64,000 nucleotides of DNA from Paracidovorax konjaci (GTDB taxonomy: Bacteria > Pseudomonadota > Gammaproteobacteria > Burkholderiales > Burkholderiaceae_C), in assembly GCF_900112675.1 (NCBI RefSeq), contig NZ_FOMQ01000014.1, positions 20,773-84,772 of the forward strand, given 5' to 3'. The notes beneath the pieces are model-generated. The model saw nothing but the letters and a program-made list of their open reading frames with translations, did not search any database and was not told where the DNA came from. Every line of letters begins with the position of its first letter. The stretch's first letter is position 1. The translations under genes were made by a program, and so were the position numbers. This document shows, one piece after another, positions 22,310-30,251 of the stretch.

Positions 22310-23035
22310 ATGGGGCACGACGCACCCGCTCCCCTGCCCCCGCTGCCGGCCGCCAGCCTGCTGCAGCTGATCTGGCTCGCCTCGCCCGCGCTGCCCGTGG
22401 GCGGCTTCTCGTACTCCGAAGGCCTGGAGATCGCCGTCGAACGCGCGGGCGTCACCACCGAGGCGGCCGCCGCCGAATGGCTGCAGGAGCAGTTGCACCT
22501 CACCCAGGCACGCGGCGACATGGCCGCCGTGCACCAGGCCCTGGCCGCGTGGCGGGCCGGCGACGCGCAGCGCGTGCGCGCACTCAACGACTGGGTGCGG
22601 CACACCCGCGAAACCAGCGAACTGCGCCTGCAGACCGAACAGATGGGCCGCTCCCTGGCCGACTGGCTGCGCAACCAGTACCAGCACGCAGGGGATGCGG
22701 AGGCGCTGGCGGACGTCGCCCGGCTCGCCGCCCTGCCCCCCACCTATCCCGTGGCCTTCGCGCTGGCTGCGGCGCGCACCGAAGCCCGGTCCGAAGACGT
22801 GCTGCTGGCCTATGCCTTCGGCTGGGCCGAGAACATGGTGCAGGCCGCCCTCAAGGCCGTGCCCCTCGGCCAGAGCGCGGGCCAGCGCATCCTTGCGCAG
22901 CTCGCCAGCGCCCTGCCCCGGGCCGTGGCCCACGCCATCCAGTTGCCGGACGCCGACCGCCAGGCGTTCTCCCCCATGCTGGCCGTGCTCTCGGCGCAGC
23001 ACGAAACCCAATACTCCCGCCTCTTCCGCTCATGA
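22310..23035 (+). CDS. ureF: Urease accessory protein UreF
   Basis: A 241-residue, mostly helical accessory protein that acts with UreD and UreG as a gate for nickel insertion. Family blocks are [54 protein letters not shown] and the C-terminal [12 protein letters not shown]. The start lies 6 bp after ureE and the stop overlaps the ureG start (ATGA), so translation is coupled. Confidence 0.96.
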   Translation: MGHDAPAPLPPLPAASLLQLIWLASPALPVGGFSYSEGLEIAVERAGVTTEAAAAEWLQEQLHLTQARGDMAAVHQALAAWRAGDAQRVRALNDWVRHTRETSELRLQTEQMGRSLADWLRNQYQHAGDAEALADVARLAALPPTYPVAFALAAARTEARSEDVLLAYAFGWAENMVQAALKAVPLGQSAGQRILAQLASALPRAVAHAIQLPDADRQAFSPMLAVLSAQHETQYSRLFRS

Positions 23036-23718
23036 ACACGCCCCACGCACCCCAGGCCGGCACCGGCCACCCCTCCGCGCTGCACCACGTTCCCCGCCGC
23101 ACCAAGCGCCTGCCCCCGCTGCGCGTGGGCATCGGCGGCCCGGTCGGCTCCGGCAAGACCACCATCCTGGAAATGCTCTGCAAGGCGATGCGCGACCAAT
23201 ACGACCTCGTCGCCATCACCAACGACATCTACACCAAGGAAGACCAGCGCCTGCTCACCGTCAGCGGCGCCCTGCCCCCCGAACGCATCATGGGCGTGGA
23301 AACCGGCGGTTGCCCCCACACCGCCATCCGCGAAGACTGCTCCATCAACCTCGAAGCCATCGACCGCATGCTGGACCAGTACCCGGATGCGGACATCGTC
23401 TTCGTCGAAAGCGGCGGCGACAACCTGGCCGCCACCTTCAGCCCCGAACTGAGCGACCTCACGCTCTACGTGATCGACGTCGCCGCCGGCGAGAAAATCC
23501 CCCGCAAGGGCGGCCCCGGCATCACCAAGAGCGACCTCTTCGTCATCAACAAGACCGACCTCGCGCCGTACGTGGGCGCCGACCTTGGCGTAATGGAAGC
23601 CGACACCCGCCGCATGCGCGGCGCGAAACCCTTCGTGATGACCAACCTCAAGACCCTGCAGGGCCTCGACGAGGTCGTGGCCTTCATCGAACGCCAGGGC
23701 CTGCTGCAGGCGGGCTGA
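23032..23718 (+). CDS. ureG: Urease accessory GTPase UreG
   Basis: A 228-residue SIMIBI-class GTPase that powers nickel insertion. The P-loop GGPVGSGKT is near residue 37. Other motifs are NDIYTKEDQ, the metal-binding CPH in [32 protein letters not shown] and the guanine-specificity NKTDL. An N-terminal extension of about 30 residues contains several His residues. Last gene of the operon; the tRNA-Ser gene follows 47 bp later. Confidence 0.97.
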   Translation: MNTPHAPQAGTGHPSALHHVPRRTKRLPPLRVGIGGPVGSGKTTILEMLCKAMRDQYDLVAITNDIYTKEDQRLLTVSGALPPERIMGVETGGCPHTAIREDCSINLEAIDRMLDQYPDADIVFVESGGDNLAATFSPELSDLTLYVIDVAAGEKIPRKGGPGITKSDLFVINKTDLAPYVGADLGVMEADTRRMRGAKPFVMTNLKTLQGLDEVVAFIERQGLLQAG

Positions 23719-23765
23719 CCGGCCGGGAGGCCTTGGCGGGCCGCTAGAATGCGGGTCGGTTTTGC

Positions 23766-23853
23766 GGAGACTTGGGTGAGTGGTTTAAACCAGCAGTCTT
23801 GAAAACTGCCGACGGGCAACCGTCCGTGAGTTCGAATCTCACAGTCTCCGCCA
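23766..23853 (+). tRNA. tRNA-Ser(UGA), prophage integration target
   Basis: The acceptor stem GGAGACT (23,766-23,772) pairs with AGTCTCC (23,843-23,849), followed by discriminator G and an encoded CCA. The anticodon loop CTTGAAA contains TGA. A long variable arm (ACGGGCAACCGT region) and the T-loop TTCGAATC are as expected for a class II tRNA-Ser. A TAGAAT at 23,745-23,750 may be the -10 element. The 3' part from TCTCACAG onward is repeated at the far end of the prophage, so the left copy remains a complete tRNA gene. Confidence 0.97.
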
Positions 23854-23931
23854 CTCCACAAAAATCAAGCGCCCATCAGGCGCTTTTTTTACGTCTTTCC
23901 CTTGGATAGGCCCCTTACAAAACAACGTGTT
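23837..23931 (+). repeat. attL: left direct repeat of the prophage (at least 95 bp)
   Basis: This 95-bp segment is identical to 63,906-64,000, where the window ends, so the repeat may be longer. It holds the last 17 nt of the tRNA-Ser gene with CCA, the tRNA terminator hairpin and about 40 bp beyond. Such a boundary is the product of integrase-mediated recombination at a tRNA 3' end. The divergence point on the left flank is a clean base change (A versus C). Confidence 0.95.
23867..23890 (+). terminator. Rho-independent terminator of tRNA-Ser
   Basis: A 7-bp perfect stem AAGCGCC / GGCGCTT with loop CATCA, followed by a run of seven T. It lies inside the att repeat, so a second copy exists at 63,936-63,959. 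Confidence 0.93.
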
Positions 23932-24011
23932 GCACCCTATTATCTGTTGTTATTCACAGTATTATCTCAGCCAGCGTTCAACCGTCTTTCACGCGCAATC
24001 CAAAACTTTTT

Positions 24012-24034
24012 GGCCGATAGGTGGGCCCATAGAT
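24012..24034. promoter_or_regulatory. Putative integrase arm-type site, left end
   Basis: The 18-bp ATAGGTGGGCCCATAGAT at 24,017-24,034 recurs exactly at 63,844-63,861, just inside the other end of the element. It is preceded on both sides by GGCC plus one base. The segment ends 5 bp before the integrase ATG and contains the palindrome TGGGCCCA. Position at both ends suggests integrase or excisionase binding and possible autoregulation of int. Confidence 0.6.
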
Positions 24035-24038
24035 TCCG

Positions 24039-25244
24039 ATGCCAAAACGAATTCTGGAAAAGACAGCCCTGGAAGTTTCGAGGCTACGTGATGACGGGGT
24101 GTACGCGGTAGGCGGCGCATCGGGCTTGCACCTGCAGATCATCGGAGGCTCGCGGGTGTGGGTCTTCCGTTACCGATTTATGGCCCAGCGCCGCCGGATG
24201 GGCCTTGGCAGCTACCCGGGTGTCAGCTTGGCAGCAGCCCGTGAGGCGGCACGGCAGGCCATTGCTTTGCGCGATGCGGGGACCGACCCCCTACAGGCCC
24301 GCGCCGCAGAACGCGAGGCAGCGCGGCTTGCTGTCGCCCAGCGGCTGGAATTTGACGTGGCTGCGGAGTCGTTCATCCGCGAGCACGAAAGCACGTGGCG
24401 CAACCTCAAGCACGTGCAGCAGTGGCGCAACACGCTCGCGCAGTACGCTTCACCTCATTTCGGCGCTGTTCCGGTATCCGACATTGACCAGGCGTTGGTG
24501 TTGCGCGCGTTGTCGCCGATCTGGAAGACCAAGACAGAGACGGCTTCGCGCTTGCGCGGCCGCATCGAACAGGTGCTGGACTGGGCAACGGCTCACGGAC
24601 ACCGCAGCGGTCCCAACCCAGCACGGTGGCGCGGGCAACTGGAACACATCCTCGCAGACCCGGACAAGGTCGCGCCGGTGAAGCACCATCCCGCCGTGGC
24701 GGTCGCTTCCCTTCCCCGCGCATACAGGCTGATCTCCGCTGTCGATGGGCAGAGCGCCCGCGCGCTGTGCTTCTTGATCTTGACCGCCGCACGCTCTGGC
24801 GAGGTACGCGGGTGCAGTTGGTCCGAAGTGGATCTGGAAGCCGGGCTGTGGATCGTTCCGGCCGAGCGTATGAAGGGGAAAAAAGAGCACCGCGTCCCGC
24901 TGTCGCGGCAGACCGTGGCGCTGCTCAAGGCCCAGCCGCGGCTACCTGATGTGGACTACGTTTTTCCGTCCAACAGGCGCGGGCCGCTGTCGGATATGGC
25001 TCTCACACAACTCATGCGCCGGCACGACTTCGAGGCCGTGCCGCATGGCTTCCGTTCCACGTTCCGCGACTGGGCAGGCGAGAAGACCCACCACCCGCGC
25101 GATGCAGTGGAGCTGTGCCTGGCGCACAGCATCGACACGAAGACAGAGGCAGCCTACCGCCGCGGCGACATGATGGAAAAGCGAGCAGCCATCATGCAGG
25201 ATTGGGCCGATTACGCGCTGTCCGCGCCGGCCTCTTCGGCTTGA
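24039..25244 (+). CDS. int: Tyrosine recombinase (DUF4102/P4-type integrase)
   Basis: A 401-residue site-specific recombinase. The N-terminal DUF4102 arm-binding domain (about 5-90) includes GLHLQIIGGSRVWVFRYR and RRRMGLGSYPGVSLAAAR. A core-binding domain (about 105-190) follows, then the catalytic domain with R252 (TAARSGEVRG), K279/K281, H336-x-x-R339 (HGFRSTFRDW), H363 and nucleophile Y373 (EAAYRR). All catalytic residues are present, so integration and excision should be possible. It begins 108 bp inside attL, immediately after the putative arm site. Confidence 0.95.
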   Translation: MPKRILEKTALEVSRLRDDGVYAVGGASGLHLQIIGGSRVWVFRYRFMAQRRRMGLGSYPGVSLAAAREAARQAIALRDAGTDPLQARAAEREAARLAVAQRLEFDVAAESFIREHESTWRNLKHVQQWRNTLAQYASPHFGAVPVSDIDQALVLRALSPIWKTKTETASRLRGRIEQVLDWATAHGHRSGPNPARWRGQLEHILADPDKVAPVKHHPAVAVASLPRAYRLISAVDGQSARALCFLILTAARSGEVRGCSWSEVDLEAGLWIVPAERMKGKKEHRVPLSRQTVALLKAQPRLPDVDYVFPSNRRGPLSDMALTQLMRRHDFEAVPHGFRSTFRDWAGEKTHHPRDAVELCLAHSIDTKTEAAYRRGDMMEKRAAIMQDWADYALSAPASSA

Positions 25245-25447
25245 TCTGTCGCGAGGTTGGTCCAGGCCTTCGGCTGGGCCTGCAGCCATTCCACCACCTC
25301 GGCTACCAGCCAGCGGATTTTCGTCGGGCCGATCTTTCGAGGGTGGGGGAACGCGCGCTTGTCGATGAGCGCGCGCAGCGTGTTTTCTACGATGTCCAGC
25401 TCTTCCAGGAGCTGTTCTTTCGAAAGCGTGAGCGCCATGATGGTCAT
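25211..25447 (-). CDS. AlpA-like small DNA-binding protein (possible excisionase)
   Basis: A 78-residue protein with a MerR/AlpA-type winged helix pattern: a helical N-terminus (ALTLSKEQLLEELDIVENTLRALI), then FPHPRKIGPTKIRWLVAEVVEWLQAQ. The FPxPxxIGxxxxRWxxxEVxxWL signature is typical of phage AlpA/Cox-type regulators. The ATG at 25,447 overlaps the stop of the upstream gene by four bases. The 3' end overlaps the convergent integrase gene by 34 bp, which fits a directionality factor. It is the last gene of the early operon. Confidence 0.8.
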   Translation of the reverse strand: MTIMALTLSKEQLLEELDIVENTLRALIDKRAFPHPRKIGPTKIRWLVAEVVEWLQAQPKAWTNLATDQAEEAGADSA

Positions 25448-26562
25448 TCGCACAGGCCGTAGGCCGAGCTGCAGGAGGTGGGCTCATCCAGCGTGGCCAG
25501 CAGGTCGAACTGCCGGCCGCCGCGGGTGGTTTTCGCCCACTCGATCCGGGCCCACACGTTGAGATCGGCGAACACCTGCCGGCGATCCTGCGCCGCGTGG
25601 GCATCGGTCATGAAGGTGGAATAGCCGCGCTTCGAGCACATGCCCACGATGCGCTCCCATTCGCTGATGCGCTCAGGATGCTCGGGGAAGCGCACCGCGA
25701 TCTGCCGCAGTTCCGCCTTGTTGACGTTGATGCAGGGCATGCAGCCGACGCGGGACATTCCTTGCAGATAGAGCGGGTTCGGCTCGATGCCGGCGACCTT
25801 GGCGAGGGCGAACACCTGGGCTGCGGTCCACTCCACGATGGGGCGGAACTGCCAGTACCGTGACGCGACGCGCTCGGCCTTCTTCGCGTGCCGGCGGTTC
25901 TCGGATTCGTCGCGTCGGACGCCCTGCCAGCTGATGACCTTGTGGCCGGCCTCCAGCAGATCGAGGTGGAAGCCCACGGCCATGTTTCGTTTCAGTTCTT
26001 GCGTGCAGAACTGGGCGAGGCGCGAGGGGAATCTGCCCTTCCACATGCAAAGGTCCAGAAACGGATTGCCGCTCGGGTACATCACGGACAGCGCGCGGCG
26101 CTTAGCCTTGTTCGTCCAGCGGACCTTTCGGCCGCCGTCCCACCCCCAGGCCTGGCGCGGCTGCACTTCGCCTGTGGGCTCGCCCGCCTCATCCAGCACC
26201 GGGAACAGGCGCACAGCGCCGCTTCGGTCGCGCAGGTAGACGGGATTTCCGTGGCGGTCGGTCTTCGGCACCTTGCGGTATTCGCGGCCCGTGCGCACGT
26301 CGCGCGCGATGAACACGCGCTTCGCGGCGAGCTGCTCTGTGAAGTCCGCGCGCAGGACGTGGATGGTGATGCCCAGCGTTCCTTCGAGATACCGGAGGTA
26401 GGCGTATGTGGCGTCGTGCTCGTTTCCGGTGTCGCAGAAGATGGGCAGCACGCTCCCGGCCGGGCACTTCGCCAGCGCCAGCAGCAGGGTGGCGAGGGAG
26501 TCTTTGCCACCGGATACCGACACGACGTGCAGCACGCCCGGCAGGGATTGGGGAGCAGTCAC
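25444..26562 (-). CDS. Phage PAPS-reductase-like PP-loop protein
   Basis: A 372-residue protein of the phosphoadenosine-phosphosulfate reductase superfamily. The PP-loop VSVSGGKDSLATLLLALA is near residue 13. ADF-EQLAAKRVF, FCTQELKR and a late SRVGCMPCINVNK with a CxxC pair follow. Phage members are often called PAPS reductases, but cysteine biosynthesis is unlikely here. Relatives such as DndC act in DNA sulfur modification and others in base or RNA modification. It starts at GTG 26,562 in a GTGA overlap with an upstream open frame and sits directly after a C5 methyltransferase. A nucleic-acid-modification role is inference. Confidence 0.85.
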   Translation of the reverse strand: MTAPQSLPGVLHVVSVSGGKDSLATLLLALAKCPAGSVLPIFCDTGNEHDATYAYLRYLEGTLGITIHVLRADFTEQLAAKRVFIARDVRTGREYRKVPKTDRHGNPVYLRDRSGAVRLFPVLDEAGEPTGEVQPRQAWGWDGGRKVRWTNKAKRRALSVMYPSGNPFLDLCMWKGRFPSRLAQFCTQELKRNMAVGFHLDLLEAGHKVISWQGVRRDESENRRHAKKAERVASRYWQFRPIVEWTAAQVFALAKVAGIEPNPLYLQGMSRVGCMPCINVNKAELRQIAVRFPEHPERISEWERIVGMCSKRGYSTFMTDAHAAQDRRQVFADLNVWARIEWAKTTRGGRQFDLLATLDEPTSCSSAYGLCE

Positions 26563-27257
26563 AGCGGGTTTCCTTCAAACTGCGGCACGCCGCACAAGTT
26601 CGACAAGTGCCACTGCAGCCTGCAGCGGTACGACGCCATTTCCGCCCTGGCGCAACTGGTGAGCGCGGGATTCGTCCACCAGATAGGCCATCCCATCAGC
26701 CAGCAGACAAACGCCGGGTTCAACCGCCGGGGCAAGGTCCGGCCGGTGGGCGACAACGGCCGGCCATCGAGGGTCGATAGGACCGGGTGCGAAAAGTGGT
26801 GTTCCACGTAGTTCGGCAACTGCTCGCCGCCCGAGTGGTTGCGGCTGGCCTGGCTGGCTTCGCTGTTCGGCGTGCGGTAGTCCCGGCTGGCCGGGGTGGG
26901 CCACTGCTCGCTCGCATCCTTGAGCCCGGGGCGCTCCGCTCGGTCGCTGTCGTTGCCGCAGCTCGCCATACTCGCGCGAGGCGTCGGCCACTTCTGCGCT
27001 TGGCCCGTCAGCGTCAGCCGCTCCTGGCCCTGGATACCTCGATCGCGCGTGTATTCGTTGCCCTGGCTGTTGGACACGCTCGGCGTCATCCAGAAGCTGG
27101 GACGGTCGGTGTTCTCCGCGAACTCCACCGCCGCAACCGTCAGGGGCATTCCCGCCCCATTGCCGTTCCCGTGCTTGGCTTTCAGCTTCGCCGCTCTCGC
27201 GTGCCACGTTTCCGGGGTTTCCCCGTCGTTCGCCACGGATGCGGCAGGTGTCGGCCA
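26559..27257 (-). other. Alternative frame of the methyltransferase region with family-like protein signatures
   Basis: A second open frame, +1 relative to the methyltransferase, reads through its C-terminal half. It shows repeated WPTP motifs (WPTPAAS, WPTPRAS, WPTPASRDYR), a protein-like NDGETPETWHARAAKLKAKH, and LNPAFVCWLMGWPIWWTNP near the end. I associate these with the variable and C-terminal regions of phage cytosine methylases. Its stop TGA overlaps the GTG start of the next gene (GTGA), the same coupling used elsewhere in this operon. It may be a translated frameshift extension or a remnant of the ancestral frame. Confidence 0.5.
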
Positions 27258-27819
27258 TGCGCCACGCGAGGCAGAACCAACGTGCGCGCCCGTGGCTGGC
27301 GCCCACGTCGGACGCGGAAAGAGTGATCCATTCCGCGTTCCACCCGCGGTCGGCCAGTTCTCCCACGACGCGGGCGGCGGCGCGCTCTTCGAGCGTTCCT
27401 TCGGCTTCGTCCACAGCGGTGGCGGTGGCAGTAGCGATGGCGCTGACGTTCTCCAGAAAGAGGCCTGACGCGTCGCAAGAGTCGGCGATGTCGAGGATGT
27501 CGAAGAAGAGCCCGGAGCGCTTGCCATCCAGGCCGGCGCGGCGGCCGGCGATGCTGATGTCCTGGCACGGGAAGCCCGCAACGAGGAAATCCACGCATCC
27601 GCGCCACGCTGCGCCGTCGAAGGTGAGCAGGTCAGACCAGATAGGCGCCGAATCAAGGGCTCCCGCCTCCATAAGGCGGGCAAGCTGCGCGGCTGCAGGA
27701 GCTTCCCGCTCCACGTAGCAAACGGTGCGGTGCTCGATGCCGAGTAGCTCGAATCCGGCGCGGACGCCTTCTCCGAGCATGCCGACGCCGGCACAGAGTT
27801 CGATGGAATGTAGAGCCAC
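26575..27819 (-). CDS. Phage C5 cytosine DNA methyltransferase
   Basis: This frame carries C5-methyltransferase motifs in order: motif I SIELCAGVGMLGEGVRAGF, motif IV AGFPCQDISIAGRRAGL with the catalytic Cys, motif VI LFLENV, motif VIII GASHGRARWF, and near the C-terminus QGGNGVVPLQAA (motifs IX/X). It probably protects phage DNA or alters host methylation. I propose GTG 27,819 as start, after GGAAAGG; an in-frame start at 27,870 would overlap the upstream gene by 50 bp. Between motif VIII and the C-terminus this frame is rich in R, G, Q and A with little clear structure, while the +1 frame there looks protein-like. Confidence 0.85.
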   Translation of the reverse strand: MALHSIELCAGVGMLGEGVRAGFELLGIEHRTVCYVEREAPAAAQLARLMEAGALDSAPIWSDLLTFDGAAWRGCVDFLVAGFPCQDISIAGRRAGLDGKRSGLFFDILDIADSCDASGLFLENVSAIATATATAVDEAEGTLEERAAARVVGELADRGWNAEWITLSASDVGASHGRARWFCLAWRMADTCRIRGERRGNPGNVARESGEAESQARERQWGGNAPDGCGGGVRGEHRPSQLLDDAERVQQPGQRIHARSRYPGPGAADADGPSAEVADASREYGELRQRQRPSGAPRAQGCERAVAHPGQPGLPHAEQRSQPGQPQPLGRRAVAELRGTPLFAPGPIDPRWPAVVAHRPDLAPAVEPGVCLLADGMAYLVDESRAHQLRQGGNGVVPLQAAVALVELVRRAAV

Positions 27820-27820
27820 A

Positions 27821-28474
27821 TCACGCCACCTTTCCCGAGGCGGCGAGCAGTGCGCGCAGTTGGTCCGCACGGATGACCACCGGCAGGCTGTTCACCATCG
27901 ACTCCAGATGGTCTTCGCCGTCGTCCTGCCCGTACCAGACATCACCGTCCTGGTGCTCTTGCATGGTCTGCATGCGCTGGCGGTAGAAGTACCGCTCGCG
28001 CTCCATCGCCTCGGCATGCGACTTCCACCCAGGGCCGTCATCGGGCATCAGTTGCATGCGACCATGGCCAGCGGAGGCGAGCGCGGCTCGCAGCAGCTCC
28101 AAATCGCGCGGGCCGCCGACCCATCGCGCGGTGTGGCCGCACGGGTGCGACTCTGCCCAGCCGCATGGGCTTACGCCTTCCGGAATTTCCTCGAACCGGC
28201 CATCGGGGTTGAAGACACCGAACCGCGCTTTCTCGAAAGCGCTCAGATCCACCGCCAGGATGTTCTGGGCCCAGTGCTGCGGATCTGCCGGCACCGCAAC
28301 GATGGCCTGCACGCGGTCCACGAACGAGTGGAATGGCGCGAACACTTCCGGCGGCGCTGTCTCGATGGGAGGCGGCGTCATTCCCGTCAGCGTGCCGATG
28401 AAGTCGATTGCGACTTGCAGCAGGGCGTCGCGCTGTGCGGCCAGGGCCGGGGTGGTGGTTCCTGGCGTAGTCAT
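27821..28474 (-). CDS. Hypothetical early phage protein
   Basis: A 217-residue soluble protein with no family I recognise. It contains an acidic, His/Trp-containing C-terminal region (EHQDGDVWYGQDDGEDHLESM) and a CGWAESHPCGHTARWVGG stretch with two Cys and two His that could bind a metal. The ATG at 28,474 overlaps the stop of the DUF4406 gene (ATGA), and the stop touches the methyltransferase start region. It is translationally coupled within the early operon. Confidence 0.75.
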   Translation of the reverse strand: MTTPGTTTPALAAQRDALLQVAIDFIGTLTGMTPPPIETAPPEVFAPFHSFVDRVQAIVAVPADPQHWAQNILAVDLSAFEKARFGVFNPDGRFEEIPEGVSPCGWAESHPCGHTARWVGGPRDLELLRAALASAGHGRMQLMPDDGPGWKSHAEAMERERYFYRQRMQTMQEHQDGDVWYGQDDGEDHLESMVNSLPVVIRADQLRALLAASGKVA

Positions 28475-29187
28475 GCCGCACCGCCTTTCAGCAGCTCGCG
28501 GGCGGCGGCGTGTTGCCGGTCCGGGATGAGCGCGACCACGGGTGGGCGTTTGCGCTTCGGCTCCCGCCTGTTCGCCGGCCGCTGGGCCTTCGCCTTGTCT
28601 TCGATGAATTTTTTCCGGCGGTCCGACAAGACCTGATTCCACGCATCGCCGTACGACTGCACGCGCGTGCGATATGCGTGCATGGCTTGGGCCATGCTGC
28701 TGCCGGATGCCATCCTCGCACCGCATACAGCGTCGGTGACGGTCCAATCGTCGTCGCAGAACCGACGGAACTTCTTCCCGGGAAGCACCGAGCGATGGAG
28801 CACGGCGCCGCATGCCAGCGTCCACCCTGGCACAGGCACTTCGCCGTGAATCCGGCAATCGCACCGGACCACCGTGCGACGGCGGGCCCGGTCCTGCGGT
28901 TGCCGGGCGTGCATCACTTGCAGACCCAGGCCGGTGGCCAGCGTGTGTTCCACAAGGGCCCCGCGCGAGCTCTGCCAGCCGGGCAGCATGTAGACGGCAT
29001 CGCACGTGACCAAGCGGGCGATGTCCATGCGCATGCAGTCCAACCACTGCGCCGCAGGGTCTGCGTTGATTTCGGCGGGGTTCTCGACGTGGTGGCCTTC
29101 GGCGCGCAGGGTGGCGGCGGCCGCGTGGAAGGCGGGGAAGTTCAGCTGCGGGATGCCCGTCATCGGGCCGGCGACGTAGATACGCAT
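28471..29187 (-). CDS. DUF4406 domain protein (nucleoside deoxyribosyltransferase-like)
   Basis: A 238-residue protein. The N-terminal 100 residues match DUF4406 (MRIYVAGPMTGIPQLNFPAFHAAAATLRAEGHHVENPAEIN, then DCMRMDIARLVTCDAVYMLPGW-SSRGALVEHTLA), a Rossmann-like relative of nucleoside 2-deoxyribosyltransferases. The C-terminal half has a Cys/His segment (VVRCDCRIHG, LACGAVLHRS) and a basic tail. Phage DUF4406 proteins may act in nucleotide metabolism or salvage, but no reaction is proven. The combination with the C-terminal extension is unusual. It lies upstream of the methyltransferase unit. Confidence 0.8.
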   Translation of the reverse strand: MRIYVAGPMTGIPQLNFPAFHAAAATLRAEGHHVENPAEINADPAAQWLDCMRMDIARLVTCDAVYMLPGWQSSRGALVEHTLATGLGLQVMHARQPQDRARRRTVVRCDCRIHGEVPVPGWTLACGAVLHRSVLPGKKFRRFCDDDWTVTDAVCGARMASGSSMAQAMHAYRTRVQSYGDAWNQVLSDRRKKFIEDKAKAQRPANRREPKRKRPPVVALIPDRQHAAARELLKGGAA

Positions 29188-29206
29188 GGCGTGTTCCTCC
29201 TGTTGG

Positions 29207-29434
29207 TCAGCGGTACACCCGGCGGCCCGAAATCAGGCTGGGGTGGTTGTCGTCCCGGCTGCGGTGGCGCAGCTCCGGGCACGTGTAGATGCCGTCCGTT
29301 TTCCATGACATTTGCGGCGGCTGCGCGACGCCGTAGGGGCCGCTGTAGCTCACGCGCTCCGCGGCGCGGATCTGTGCCCATTTCTCGGCGCCCACTGGAT
29401 GGCCCAGGGCGGCGGGCTTGCTCTTGATGGCCAT
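29207..29434 (-). CDS. Small hypothetical early phage protein
   Basis: A 75-residue polar protein (MAIKSKPAALGHPVGAEKW...) with no recognised domain and no TM segment. The ATG at 29,434 lies 2 bp after the preceding stop. Kept because it fits the tight early-operon spacing. Confidence 0.6.
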   Translation of the reverse strand: MAIKSKPAALGHPVGAEKWAQIRAAERVSYSGPYGVAQPPQMSWKTDGIYTCPELRHRSRDDNHPSLISGRRVYR

Positions 29435-29436
29435 GC

Positions 29437-29715
29437 TCAGGCCTCCACGCGGTCGGCGCGCAGCACGGCTTTGCCGCTGACAAGGTGCGCCCGGTGCTGT
29501 GCCTGCTCGGCGTTGGCGGCCTTCACGCGGATCGTCGGCAGCAGGCCTTCGTCCGCGAGGTCTTCCACGTCATCGGGATGCACGGACCCGGGCACGAGGT
29601 GCACGCGGTAGCTGTGCAGGGCCTGGACGTGCGGGACGGGTTGCGGTGCCGGCGGCACCGGCATGGGCTTGGCGTGGTACTTCTCCACGTAGCGGCTGGT
29701 CGGGTTCTGGTTCAC
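29437..29715 (-). CDS. Small hypothetical early phage protein
   Basis: A 92-residue protein with a proline-rich N-terminus (PMPVPPAPQPVPHVQ) and a C-terminal region (IRVKAANAEQAQHRAHLVSGKAVLRADRVEA) typical of small phage proteins of unknown role. An AGAGAG-like ribosome site precedes ATG 29,715. Confidence 0.6.
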   Translation of the reverse strand: MNQNPTSRYVEKYHAKPMPVPPAPQPVPHVQALHSYRVHLVPGSVHPDDVEDLADEGLLPTIRVKAANAEQAQHRAHLVSGKAVLRADRVEA

Positions 29716-29748
29716 GGTTTCTCTCTCGGGTGGTGGGAGGGTGGTAGG

Positions 29749-29970
29749 TCAGGCGACCAGCTGCAGCTGGGCCTGTTGAGGGTTGGCGGCCGGTGCCGGG
29801 TCGGCCCGGCGGCGGCGGCGCGCGGGCTTCGCGGCTTCGGCCAGGCGTTGGCGTTCGGCTTCGAAGACGGCGCGGAGGTGGTTGGGCGTGGTGCCGCTCG
29901 CCGGCACGTAGTCGCCGGCTGCGCGGCGCTGGAAGCAATGCACGCGCGGGTCGGTGCGGGTGGCGTTCAT
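29749..29970 (-). CDS. Small basic hypothetical phage protein
   Basis: A 73-residue protein with a cluster of five consecutive Arg (ARRRRRADP), so it may bind nucleic acid. The ATG at 29,970 overlaps the stop of the preceding gene (ATGA). No family recognised. Confidence 0.6.
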   Translation of the reverse strand: MNATRTDPRVHCFQRRAAGDYVPASGTTPNHLRAVFEAERQRLAEAAKPARRRRRADPAPAANPQQAQLQLVA

Positions 29971-30251
29971 GGGGTGGCGCTCCTTTCGGTGGTGGTGGTC
30001 GGGAAGAGGTCTGCGCGCGTGTAGCGCAAGGTGGTGAGGGCGGTGAGCAGGTCGGCGAGCAGGTCGGGCGGTGTGGCCATCACGTCGGCCTTCATGGCGG
30101 CGCGGGCTTCGGGCCCGTCGCCCATGTCGTCGCAGCGGCGGCGGGCGGCCTGGAGCACCATCGAGCGCAGCGACGTGAGCTTTTGGCCCTCCGCGCCCAT
30201 GCCGCGGCGCGCCTGGCTGGCGGTGGTGCGTGTGAATGCCTGTTTTTTCAT
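29967..30251 (-). CDS. Small hypothetical phage protein next to replication gene
   Basis: A 94-residue protein starting MKKQAFTRTTASQARRGMG. I chose ATG 30,251 because it overlaps the stop of the replication endonuclease by one base (TGATG); longer starts would run into that gene. No domain recognised. Confidence 0.65.
   Translation of the reverse strand: MKKQAFTRTTASQARRGMGAEGQKLTSLRSMVLQAARRRCDDMGDGPEARAAMKADVMATPPDLLADLLTALTTLRYTRADLFPTTTTERSATP

Noticed and set aside
22110..22325. Minus-strand frame of repeated Asp-Arg across the ureE tail
   Set aside because: It is an antisense product of the CACGAT repeat and has no independent support.
23745..23750. Full promoter for tRNA-Ser
   Set aside because: TAGAAT is a plausible -10, but no -35 lies at 16-18 bp, so no promoter feature is reported.
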